Shown here: positions 50,301 through 57,514 of the stretch, piece after piece
Layout of the letters: every line of letters starts with the position of its first letter
Numbering within the stretch: position 1 is the first letter of the stretch
Source of the DNA: an uncultured Ruthenibacterium sp.
GTDB taxonomy: Bacteria; Bacillota; Clostridia; Oscillospirales; Ruminococcaceae
NCBI GenBank assembly: GCA_910587145.1
Contig: CAJUMH010000007.1
Location: 1 to 64,000, forward strand
DNA length: 64,000 nucleotides
Direction of reading: 5' to 3'
Position numbers and translations under genes: made by a program
Notes under the pieces: model-generated
The model's input: the letters and a program-made list of their open reading frames with translations, nothing else
What the model was told of the DNA's origin: nothing
Databases searched by the model: none

Positions 50301-50653
50301 AAACGACGCTGCGCAAAATGCTGACGAGCGATCCCACCGGCGTGATGAACTTCTTTTCCAACAGTGTGGACGGCGCGGCCGTGCGCGTGAACGAGGTAAT
50401 CCGCAGTGTGGCGAACACCTCTTCCGGCAACCCGGGTACGTTGGTGCAGCTGGCCGGCCTGAAGGGCATGGCCAGCGAGAAGAACAATACGCTGTACGAT
50501 CAGATGAAAAAGATCGACGAGCAGATCGAGCGTCTGAAGGATCAGTACGAGAAGGAAAAGGACCGTTACTGGAGCCAGTTTAACGCCATGGAACAGGCGA
50601 TTGCCAATATGAACTCGCAGAGCTCGTATCTGGCGCAGATGTTTACGTATTGA
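47357..50653 (+). CDS. fliD: Flagellar filament cap protein FliD (extra long)
   Basis: 1098 residues, roughly twice the common length of FliD. FliD_N is seen at about 15-110 (SGLASGLDTESLVKEMLSGTQSKIDKQEGLKQQTEWKQEIYRDL). The FliD_C core is at about 710-1095 (GRNAIVNIDGMMTERNSNVFSYNGMTVELNGL, TRDTDKIVETVKGFIDEYNKLVKTISEYLNED, YQLGIETGDWSTRGQLTFTNDGETTLRKML). The C-terminal coiled coil ends MEQAIANMNSQSSYLAQMF. Between them lies a 500-residue surface region with repeated NGxxF/Y-type modules (FEINGAKFSFSE, LTVNGKEYNLEIP), likely exposed on the cap. GGAGGGCAACGG upstream. Confidence 0.93.
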   Translation: MNVNSTSTYTYGSSASKGMSGLASGLDTESLVKEMLSGTQSKIDKQEGLKQQTEWKQEIYRDLISQINTFQKGYFSNGASTSLTSSALYNTMLAATSSKNINVTASTSAPVGNTSVTVYQLASNYSISSAERVSGRMAGTLNLAQMQELIDAQKTGDRVLALNVGAAQGADGGSVVKIDLKSFFVSGDSFRSEIDESGIAAEIQKQLKEQANLDTKVTISGGQLSIVSKDGDRSLSVSSESSDMALSALGLTTSSAAKPNLGKTQRTLTSAVNLTPALRFQMTLDDSMQKEIALDVRALADADGRLTPQSVSKALQNEIDKKFGKGIVTVASSGNGLEFSTAIAGRKLVVNNAGSDRAVLGALGLKNGQSNRIAAYNTLKEMQLSTPLQGGRFEFEINGAKFSFSEDDDIDYVMSTINSSNAGVTVVYKPLEDTFVMTANDAGAGRTIEMSQTQGNLLNVMFGKGDGSLKTGGTVASAPLTGETLAGGEKTYLEGIRSGIFSLTVNGKEYNLEIPKKETAYTPEEIFEKLNAELQRQFGVADTLAEDGSDLQNIELKKDDTTGAYSLVVRNGAAVELAGVNAESTDEEKLKKLAQENGNMAVAFGLVSDKEGKTNVFSDTTKLSDTDWKDLAEKLQIDADTTLAGLAEATKDSESSSVIVSFENGRLVVAAKEGAAVQDLQLGTDEQMQKMFGVKSLLLNAADANSKQGIVTEGRNAIVNIDGMMTERNSNVFSYNGMTVELNGLSKIAESDAGAGGDAGKNKLMVDDGTGVLKEWKSINGRWVDAQGYERAEDGRYVAEDGEGNATRVEYGQEPPAGYHLKRYTNTTFVSAGGQTLSGVGINAKGEMLDANGNVLQMREAEKVTVTRDTDKIVETVKGFIDEYNKLVKTISEYLNEDANYRDYAPLTDEQRKEMTEKQIELWEEKAKEGLLRRDSILTQFLQDMRSIWYDTNGSGYAIYQLGIETGDWSTRGQLTFTNDGETTLRKMLTSDPTGVMNFFSNSVDGAAVRVNEVIRSVANTSSGNPGTLVQLAGLKGMASEKNNTLYDQMKKIDEQIERLKDQYEKEKDRYWSQFNAMEQAIANMNSQSSYLAQMFTY

Positions 50654-50710
50654 TCGCGCCGTCCCGTCCGCACAGCCGCCTGTAATACGGAAAGATAAAG
50701 GAGAACGCAC

Positions 50711-51100
50711 ATGCCGGTGAATCCCTACCAGAAGTACCAGCAGCAATCCATTATGACCATGACGCCCGGCGAGCTGCTGCTGAAGCTGTATGACGAGACT
50801 GTCAAGCAGCTTCACTATGGCGAGGACGCTTTGCAGCAAAAGCAGTACGAGCGCGCCAATACCAGCCTGCAAAAGGCGCAGCGCATCATCAGCCACCTGA
50901 ACAAAACGCTGGCGATGGAGTACGAGATCTCTCAAAATTTAGAGGCGCTGTACGATTTTTTCAATTACAAGATCACGCAGGCCAATGTGCATAAGGACGC
51001 GGCGCACATTGCCGAGATTCTGCCCATGGTAACAGATCTGCGCGACGCCTTTGCGCAGGCGGAAAAGCAGGTGGCGGCGTCGAACAGGCAAGATGGCTAA
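50711..51100 (+). CDS. fliS: Flagellin export chaperone FliS
   Basis: 129 residues, four-helix chaperone. The start NPYQKYQQQSIMTMTPGELLLKLYDETVKQLHYGEDALQQK is the diagnostic FliS motif, followed by RANTSLQKAQRIISHLNKTL, YEISQNLEALYDFFNYKI and LPMVTDLRDAFAQAEKQV. It binds flagellin C-termini and prevents early polymerisation. The AAGGAG RBS is well placed. It closes the flagellar operon and is followed by a long perfect hairpin. Confidence 0.95.
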   Translation: MPVNPYQKYQQQSIMTMTPGELLLKLYDETVKQLHYGEDALQQKQYERANTSLQKAQRIISHLNKTLAMEYEISQNLEALYDFFNYKITQANVHKDAAHIAEILPMVTDLRDAFAQAEKQVAASNRQDG

Positions 51101-51135
51101 AGCGCCGCGCCGCGGCATAAAAGGTACAAAGGATA

Positions 51136-51183
51136 CAAAGGGCAAGGCCCCAAAGCCATCCGGCTTTGGGGCCTTGCCCTTTG
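51136..51183 (+). terminator. Long perfect stem-loop after fliS
   Basis: A perfect 22-bp stem starting CAAAGGGCAAGGCCCC (51136-51157) pairs with 51162-51183 around a four-base loop. The T tract is weak (CCCTTTGCG). It ends the flagellar operon or stabilises its 3' end. Confidence 0.75.
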
Positions 51184-51274
51184 CGCGGCTTTAAACGATA
51201 TGCCGCTGCCCGGAGCGAAAACATGCTGCCCGGAGCAGTTAAAAATAGCAGTGGAAAAACAGGCGGGAATGTGC

Positions 51275-51306
51275 AAAAAAGCCCCGCCGGCGTGTGCTGA
51301 CGGGGC
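51275..51306 (-). terminator. Rho-independent terminator of clpB
   Basis: On the minus strand GCCCCG (51306-51301) pairs with CGGGGC (51286-51281) with further GC pairing inside, followed by six T. It lies about 100 bases after the clpB stop. Confidence 0.75.
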
Positions 51307-51404
51307 ATGCGGCCTTCCCGCAAATCATTTTATTTCTGCGTCAAATTGCTTTTTTCAAACGGCCTGCGGCAACGGGCGCACAGACAGCTTTATAAAGCAT
51401 TCTA

Positions 51405-53999
51405 TCACCGCAGCACCAGCGCGCCGTTTTCGGCGTCCACCGTCAGCGTGCTGTCGGGGGCGGGGTCGTCGCGGATGATGTGGCGCGCGGCAAGCGTTTC
51501 CACCTTTTGCTGGAGATAACGCTTCAGCGGGCGCGCGCCGTAAACGGGGTCGTAGCCGCCGTCGATGATCAGCTGCTTTGCCGCGTCTGTTACGCTCAGC
51601 TCCAGCTGCCGCTCTGCAAGGCGGCGGCGCAGGTCGGCGAGCATCAACTCCACTACGCCGCCGATCTCGTCTTTCGAGAGCGGCTTGTAATAGACGATCT
51701 CGTCCAGACGGTTCAAAAACTCCGGCCGGAACGAGGCTTTCAACAGGCCGTCCACAGCGGCGCGCGCCGCGGCAGAGATCTCGCCGTTTTCGATGCCGTC
51801 CAGGATCTGTGCCGAGCCGAGGTTCGAGGTGAGAATCAGGATGGTGTTCTTAAAATCGACGGTTCTGCCTTGACTATCTGTAATACGGCCGTCATCCAAT
51901 ACTTGCAGTAATACATTGAACACGTCCGGGTGCGCTTTTTCGATCTCATCGAACAGTACCACGCTGTAGGGCTTGCGGCGCACGGCTTCGGTAAGCTGGC
52001 CGCCCTCCTCGTAGCCCACGTATCCCGGAGGCGCCCCCAGCAGACGGCTAACGGAGAACTTCTCCATATATTCGCTCATATCGATGCGCACCAGGTTTTT
52101 TTCGTCGTCGAACAGCGCTTCGGCCAGCGCCTTGGCCAGCTCGGTTTTGCCCACGCCCGTGGGGCCCAGGAACAAAAAGCTGCCGATGGGGCGGTTTTCG
52201 TCCGCAATGCCCGCGCGGCTGCGCAGGATGGCCTCTGTTACGCGCTGGACGGCCTCGTCCTGCCCGATCACACGCTGGTGCAGAATGTCGTCCAGCCGCA
52301 GCAGCTTTTCGCGCTCACCCTCCATCAGCCGCGCCACGGGAATGCCCGTCCAGCGGCCGACGATACGCGCGATCTCTTCCTCTGTTACGCGGTCGTGCAG
52401 CAGCGTGGAATCCTTTTCGGCCGCTGCGGCGCGCTCCTCCTCCTGCTCGAGCTCCTTTTGCAGCGCGGGCAGACGGCCGTATTTCAGCTCGGCCGCGCGG
52501 TTCAAATCGTATTCGCGCTCGGCGGCGGCAATTTCGCCGTTCACCTGCTCCAGCTCTTCGCGCAGGCGCTGCACTTTGCCGATGGCCGATTTTTCGTTTT
52601 CCCACCGGGCGCTCATGGCGGAAAAATCCTCCCGCATGGCGGCAAGCTCCTTTTGAATATCCGAAAGGCGCTCGGCAGAAAGGCGGTCTGTCTCTTTTTT
52701 CAGCGCGGCCTCCTCGATCTCCAGCTGCATGATCTTGCGGCGCAGATCATCCATTTCCGCCGGGGCGGAATCCATCTCGGTGCGGATCATCGCGCACGCC
52801 TCATCCACAAGGTCGATGGCCTTATCGGGCAAAAAGCGATCGGAGATATACCGGTCCGAAAGTGTTGCCGCCGCGATGAGCGCGCCGTCCTGGATCTTGA
52901 CGCCGTGGTACACCTCGTAGCGCTCCTTCAGGCCGCGCAGGATCGAGATGGCGTCCTCCACGGTAGGTTCGTCTACCATCACCGGCTGGAAGCGGCGTTC
53001 CAGCGCGGCGTCCTTTTCGATATACTGGCGGTACTCGTTCAGCGTTGTCGCGCCAATGCAGTGCAGCTCGCCGCGCGCCAGCATCGGCTTGAGCAGATTG
53101 CCCGCGTCCATCGCGCCGTCGGTTTTGCCCGCGCCCACGATGGTGTGCAGCTCGTCGATGAACAGGATGATCTGGCCCTCGCTCTTTTTGATCTCCTGCA
53201 AAACGCTTTTCAGGCGTTCCTCAAATTCGCCGCGGTATTTTGCGCCCGCCACCAGCGCGCCCATATCGAGGCTGAATACCTTGCGGTTTTTTAGGTTCTC
53301 GGGCACGTCGCCGCGCACGATGCGCTGGGCCAGCCCTTCGGCGATGGCCGTTTTGCCCACGCCCGGTTCGCCGATGAGCACGGGGTTATTTTTGGTTTTG
53401 CGCGAGAGGATGCGGATGACATTGCGGATCTCGGCGTCGCGCCCGATGACGGGATCCAGCTTTTGCTTACGCGCCAGCTCCACCAGATCCTGCCCGTATT
53501 TTGCCAGTGCGTCGTAGGTGCTTTCGGGGCTGTCGCTCGTTACGCGCTGGTTGCCGCGCACCTGCGCAAGCGCCTCTAAAAACCTTGTTTTATCCACGCC
53601 AAACTGCCGCATTACCTCGCGCACGGCGGTGTTCGGCGCATCGAGCATGCCCAGCACCAGGTGCTCGACAGAGACATATTCATCCTTCATCGCCGCGGCC
53701 GATTTTTCGGCGGCGGTCAGCGCGCGGTCCAGCTCCGGCGAAAGATAAACCTTATCCGGGTCGCGCCCTGTGCCGGTAACGTGCGGCAGCGCGCTCACCT
53801 TTTTGGCAAAGGCAGCGGCAAGGCTGCCCGGCTCTGTGCCCATTTTTTGGAACAGCTGCGGGATGAGCCCTTCCTCCTGCCCCAGCAGGGCGCAGAACAG
53901 GTGCTCGGGGGCAAGGCTCTGGTTTTCGTATTCTACCGCCAGCGCCTGTGCCGATTGCAGCGCTTCCAGCGATTTCTGTGTCATTTTCTGCGCATTCAT
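51405..53999 (-). CDS. clpB: Disaggregase chaperone ClpB
   Basis: 864 residues, normal for ClpB. Clp N domain (repeat YENQSLAPEHLFCALLGQEE), NBD1 with GEPGVGKTAIAEGLAQRI and IILFIDELHTIVGAGK, a long middle coiled coil with two winged motifs (residues about 400-520), and NBD2 with GPTGVGKTELAKALAEALF, VLFDEIEKAHPDVFNVLLQ and GSAQILD. It works with DnaK to solubilise aggregates. ATG 53999 with AAAGGAGCG; the ATG at 54026 is not conserved. No CIRCE or CtsR-like operator was recognised in the 5' region. Confidence 0.97.
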   Translation of the reverse strand: MNAQKMTQKSLEALQSAQALAVEYENQSLAPEHLFCALLGQEEGLIPQLFQKMGTEPGSLAAAFAKKVSALPHVTGTGRDPDKVYLSPELDRALTAAEKSAAAMKDEYVSVEHLVLGMLDAPNTAVREVMRQFGVDKTRFLEALAQVRGNQRVTSDSPESTYDALAKYGQDLVELARKQKLDPVIGRDAEIRNVIRILSRKTKNNPVLIGEPGVGKTAIAEGLAQRIVRGDVPENLKNRKVFSLDMGALVAGAKYRGEFEERLKSVLQEIKKSEGQIILFIDELHTIVGAGKTDGAMDAGNLLKPMLARGELHCIGATTLNEYRQYIEKDAALERRFQPVMVDEPTVEDAISILRGLKERYEVYHGVKIQDGALIAAATLSDRYISDRFLPDKAIDLVDEACAMIRTEMDSAPAEMDDLRRKIMQLEIEEAALKKETDRLSAERLSDIQKELAAMREDFSAMSARWENEKSAIGKVQRLREELEQVNGEIAAAEREYDLNRAAELKYGRLPALQKELEQEEERAAAAEKDSTLLHDRVTEEEIARIVGRWTGIPVARLMEGEREKLLRLDDILHQRVIGQDEAVQRVTEAILRSRAGIADENRPIGSFLFLGPTGVGKTELAKALAEALFDDEKNLVRIDMSEYMEKFSVSRLLGAPPGYVGYEEGGQLTEAVRRKPYSVVLFDEIEKAHPDVFNVLLQVLDDGRITDSQGRTVDFKNTILILTSNLGSAQILDGIENGEISAAARAAVDGLLKASFRPEFLNRLDEIVYYKPLSKDEIGGVVELMLADLRRRLAERQLELSVTDAAKQLIIDGGYDPVYGARPLKRYLQQKVETLAARHIIRDDPAPDSTLTVDAENGALVLR

Positions 54000-54110
54000 A
54001 GTGCTTCGCTCCTTTTTGGATATCATTTATAGATATGAGTACAATGCCTGCGGTTTGTGCTCTGTGGTTTTGTTTATGATTTGTGTCCGGTTTTTGAAAG
54101 CTTTCCCGCG

Positions 54111-54761
54111 CTACAGTGCCGCGGTTTCGGCGTCCAGGCCGGCGCGGTAGGTGCCCTCTACGGCGCGCAGGGCGCCGGTGGGGTCGTTCAGATGCTCAAA
54201 ATAGGTTTTCAGGCAGGTATCAAACAGCGCCACATATCCGGCAATGGACTGCCCGGCAGCCTCGCTGTCCATCTCCTGCTGCGGGGCAAGCAGACGCCGC
54301 GTATAGCGCCCGCCCTGTGTTTCGCTGCGGCGCGGCGCTCCCTGCAGATAGACGCACTCCAGCCCTGTCCACAGCTTATAAAACTGCCCGATGGCCAAAA
54401 GCAGAGAGGGGTTTTGTGTGCGCAGGCTCGCGCGCAGCTCGCCCAGAGCGTCCGGCGAATGCGGGTACAGCTCCACCACATAGCGCATGCTGGGGTTGTA
54501 CTTGTAGCGAATGGCAGAGCGCATCGAGAGCATTGCGTCCGATGTGTTCAGCATCAGCTGCAGCGCGTTTTGCCGGCTGATGGCATCTTCTATGGAAGAA
54601 AATATATTCCGGATGCGCTGCTCGGGCGTGGCCATCTGCGCGTAATCGGCCAAAATGCGGTTGATCATGTTCGAGCGGTTTGTGCCCGCCTCGTAGGCAA
54701 GGCGGTCGATCGCCTCCACCACCTCGTCCATCAGGACGATGCTGTATACACTTTTGCCCAT
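54111..54761 (-). CDS. RHH-domain protein of unknown function
   Basis: 216 residues. The N-terminal 45 residues form a ribbon-helix-helix domain (YSIVLMDEVVEAIDRLAYEAGTNRSNMINRILADYAQMA), so it should bind DNA as a dimer. The larger C-terminal part has RQNALQLMLNTSDAMLSMRSAIRYKYNPSMRYVVELYP and a helical end (AGYVALFDTCLKTYFEHLNDPTGALRAVEGTY), with no family I can name. A good promoter is present upstream, and the gene is monocistronic. It might be a global regulator with a ligand or dimerisation domain. Confidence 0.75.
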   Translation of the reverse strand: MGKSVYSIVLMDEVVEAIDRLAYEAGTNRSNMINRILADYAQMATPEQRIRNIFSSIEDAISRQNALQLMLNTSDAMLSMRSAIRYKYNPSMRYVVELYPHSPDALGELRASLRTQNPSLLLAIGQFYKLWTGLECVYLQGAPRRSETQGGRYTRRLLAPQQEMDSEAAGQSIAGYVALFDTCLKTYFEHLNDPTGALRAVEGTYRAGLDAETAAL

Positions 54762-54793
54762 ACTGCCATACCTCCCGGCTTTATCTGAAATAT

Positions 54794-54822
54794 ATAGTAC
54801 AACGAAAACAATATTTTGTCAA
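54794..54822 (-). promoter_or_regulatory. Promoter of the RHH-domain protein gene
   Basis: On the minus strand a perfect TTGACA (54822-54817), 17-base spacer and TACTAT (54799-54794), in AT-rich DNA 33 bases upstream of ATG 54761. Confidence 0.8.
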
Positions 54823-55105
54823 CAATTTTATATAAATTATTTTTTTAATTATGTTTTAGAGAGGCTGCGCTTGCCATAGCTGCCGTTTGGCGGGGCGGCA
54901 AAAGCAGCGGCCCCGTCGGATCCTATGGAACCCTTTTGCGTAAACCGACACAAATTTGCGCGGGGGTACTTTTTTTAGACACATTTTTGCGCTATACTGA
55001 TAAAAAAGGTCTGCCGTGCGGCTTTGCGCGGGACGGATAAAAGGGCGAAGCGCGCCGGGGCACGGCGTGCAGAGGCGGTTCAACAGGGGAAAGGAAGTGC
55101 ATCGC

Positions 55106-55798
55106 ATGGCGAAGGAAAAAGTGCTCATCGCGGATGACGATCAAAATATCTGCGAGCTGCTGCGGCTGTATCTGGCGAAGGAGGGGTACGACACGGTGCT
55201 GGCCTACGACGGCGAGGCCGCCGTGGCCGCGTTCGAGAGGGAAAAGCCCGATCTGGTGCTGCTGGATATCATGATGCCGAAAATGGACGGGTGGGAGGTA
55301 TGCCGCCGCATTCGCGCGGCGGGCGCTACGCCCGTGATCATGCTGACGGCGAAGGGCGAAACCTTTGATAAGGTGCTGGGCCTGGAGCTTGGAGCGGACG
55401 ACTATGTGGTAAAGCCGTTCGATACCAAAGAGGTGGTGGCGCGCATCAAGGCGGTGCTGCGCCGCTGCGCGCCCGCCGCAGAAGCGCCCGCGGACGGCGT
55501 GATCCGGTACGAGGGCCTTTCGGTGGACCTTACGCGATACGAGCTGAAGGTAAACGGCAAAACGGTGGAGGCGCCGCCCAAGGAGCTGGAGCTTCTGTAT
55601 TATCTTGCCAGCCATCCCAACCGGGTATTCACGCGCGATCAGCTTTTGGACGAGGTGTGGGGCTTTGAGTATTACGGCGATTCCCGCACCATCGACGTGC
55701 ATGTAAAGCGCCTGCGCGAAAAGCTGGATCCCCCCGGCGATCAATGGAGCCTGAAAACCGTGTGGGGCGTGGGCTACAAGTTTGAGGTAAAGGAATAG
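55106..55798 (+). CDS. OmpR/PhoB-type response regulator
   Basis: 230 residues. The receiver domain has acidic residues in IADDDQN, phosphoacceptor D54 (LLDIMMPKMDG), T82 region MLTAKGE and K104 (VKPFD). The C-terminal winged helix (about 130-228) ends RTIDVHVKRLREKLD and TVWGVGYKFEV. ATG 55106 follows GGGGAAAGGAAG. Its partner kinase follows 35 bases later, and an HtrA protease gene follows that, so an envelope-stress-type system is plausible (inference). Confidence 0.94.
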   Translation: MAKEKVLIADDDQNICELLRLYLAKEGYDTVLAYDGEAAVAAFEREKPDLVLLDIMMPKMDGWEVCRRIRAAGATPVIMLTAKGETFDKVLGLELGADDYVVKPFDTKEVVARIKAVLRRCAPAAEAPADGVIRYEGLSVDLTRYELKVNGKTVEAPPKELELLYYLASHPNRVFTRDQLLDEVWGFEYYGDSRTIDVHVKRLREKLDPPGDQWSLKTVWGVGYKFEVKE

Positions 55799-55833
55799 CG
55801 CCGAAGGCTTTCTTTCAAAAAGGGGGTGCGCCG

Positions 55834-57330
55834 ATGCGCAAGAGCATCACCACGCGGTATTTTTATTCCACCGCCATTTTGCTGCTGTGCAGCATCGCCG
55901 TGATGGGCCTGATCCAGCTGTATCTGGCAACCGGCTATTTTCGCGAGGAAAACGGCGAGGATCTGATGCAGACCATCGACAACGCGATCCTCGTGATCAG
56001 TGAAACAGTGAAGGATCCCGATATGGCGCAGCGCGCGCGGGACGTTGCCGAAAAAGCCGCGCAGGAAACCGGCCCGGATGTTCTCGATATTCAGCACGGC
56101 ATTGTTCTTACGGCGCGCGCCGCCGGAAAAACGATCCTGGTTACGGATATCTACGGCACCGTGATACTGTCGATCCCATCGGATTATCAGGGCATGGCCG
56201 TATCGGAAAAAACGTGCAACACAGTATACAACGACGGCGCATACGAGGAAATGGGCACGCTGGGCGGCATTTTTGCCGGCCGCCACTACATTGCGGGCAA
56301 ACCGCTGCTGGGTGCGGACGGGCGGCTGCAGGGCTTTGTGTTTGCGGGGACGAACGCCGACAGCCTTACGGAATATCTGGCGAATATCTTTTCGACGTTC
56401 ATCCTTTCGGCGGGGCTGATGCTGATGGTATCGAGCGTGCTCTCCATTTTGCTGACAAACCGCATGACAACGCCGCTGCGCCGCATTTCGGAGGCCGCGC
56501 AGAAATTCGGCGGCGGGGATTTTACCGCCCGTGTGCCCGTGGAGGGCGACGACGAGGTGGCGCATCTGGCCGAGACCTTCAACGAGATGGCCGGCAGCCT
56601 GGAAAAGATTGATCATTCCCGCTCCAGCTTTATGGGCAACCTGGCGCACGAGCTGCGCACGCCGATGACAACGATCAAGGGCTTTGTGGACGGCATGCTG
56701 GACGGAACGATCCCTTCGGAGAGCTACGAGCATTATCTCGGCATTGTCTCGCAGGAGGTGGGCCGCCTTACGCGCCTGATCAAAAACATGCTTGATAGCA
56801 CAAAGTTAGAGGCCGGAGAATATCAGGTGAACGCCACCGCCTATGATATCTGGGAGAACATTACGGGCGTGGTGTTCAGTGTGGAGCAGCAGCTGGAGGC
56901 AAAGCGGATCCGCGTAAGCGGCTTTGCGCCGAACAAAACGCTTGTGCTGGCCGATCAGGATCTCATCCATCAGGTGCTGTACAATCTGGTGGACAACGCT
57001 GTCAAATTCTGCGAGGAAGGCGGCGAGCTGCGCTTTTCGGTTACGCAGGGCAAAGGCTTTGTGACGGTGGGCGTGCGCAATACCGGCATGGGCATTGCGC
57101 CCGAGGCGCTGCCCTATGTGTTCGACCGGTTCTACAAGGCCGATAAAAGCCGCGGCCTGAACGCGGCCGGCAGCGGGCTGGGGCTGCATATCTGCAAGGT
57201 GCTGGTAAACCTTTCCGGCGGCAAGATCTGGGTGGACAGCAAAGAGGGCGCGTATTGCGAATTTTTGTTTACGCTGCCCACACCCCCCGAATCGCCCATC
57301 AAGGGCGGCAGGCTGAAGGAGGATCTGTAA
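55834..57330 (+). CDS. Membrane sensor histidine kinase (EnvZ/PhoR type)
   Basis: 498 residues. TM1 at about 12-32; an extracytoplasmic sensor of 150 residues (VTDIYGTVILSIP fits a single Cache/PAS-like pocket); TM2 at about 187-208; a HAMP domain (TTPLRRISEAAQKFGGGDFTARV); HisKA with H272 in MGNLAHELRTPMTTIKGF; and HATPase with VLYNLVDNAVKFCEEGG (N box) and GSGLGLHICKVLV. It pairs with the response regulator encoded upstream. AAAAAGGGGG precedes the ATG. Confidence 0.94.
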   Translation: MRKSITTRYFYSTAILLLCSIAVMGLIQLYLATGYFREENGEDLMQTIDNAILVISETVKDPDMAQRARDVAEKAAQETGPDVLDIQHGIVLTARAAGKTILVTDIYGTVILSIPSDYQGMAVSEKTCNTVYNDGAYEEMGTLGGIFAGRHYIAGKPLLGADGRLQGFVFAGTNADSLTEYLANIFSTFILSAGLMLMVSSVLSILLTNRMTTPLRRISEAAQKFGGGDFTARVPVEGDDEVAHLAETFNEMAGSLEKIDHSRSSFMGNLAHELRTPMTTIKGFVDGMLDGTIPSESYEHYLGIVSQEVGRLTRLIKNMLDSTKLEAGEYQVNATAYDIWENITGVVFSVEQQLEAKRIRVSGFAPNKTLVLADQDLIHQVLYNLVDNAVKFCEEGGELRFSVTQGKGFVTVGVRNTGMGIAPEALPYVFDRFYKADKSRGLNAAGSGLGLHICKVLVNLSGGKIWVDSKEGAYCEFLFTLPTPPESPIKGGRLKEDL

Positions 57331-57514
57331 GCCGGGCGCACGGCCAAAGCAGTAAAAAGTGAGCCGGGGCAGCAAGGCGCAGGGCGCAAGGGATGGATTG
57401 GGCAGCAGGGGAGCGGCAGGCCCCCGGCAATGGACAAAGCGATCAAAGCGATTTTTAAGGCCGGCCGGTTCGGCCAACGAGATGCGCCGGGCTTCGGCGG
57501 AAAAGAGGATCATC

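Larger units (their letters stand above)
51101..51404. other. Convergent intergenic region with two terminators
   Basis: Between fliS and clpB, convergent. It holds the 22-bp perfect stem at 51136-51183 and the clpB terminator at 51275-51306. No coding region is seen in the rest. Confidence 0.75.

Noticed and set aside
51930..53294. A 454-codon plus-strand frame antisense to clpB
   Set aside because: Wholly inside clpB in the opposite sense with a His/Arg/Phe-rich composition and no RBS.
54000..54110. CIRCE or CtsR operator upstream of clpB
   Set aside because: No TTAGCACTC-N9-GAGTGCTAA repeat and no tandem GGTCAAA heptads are visible.
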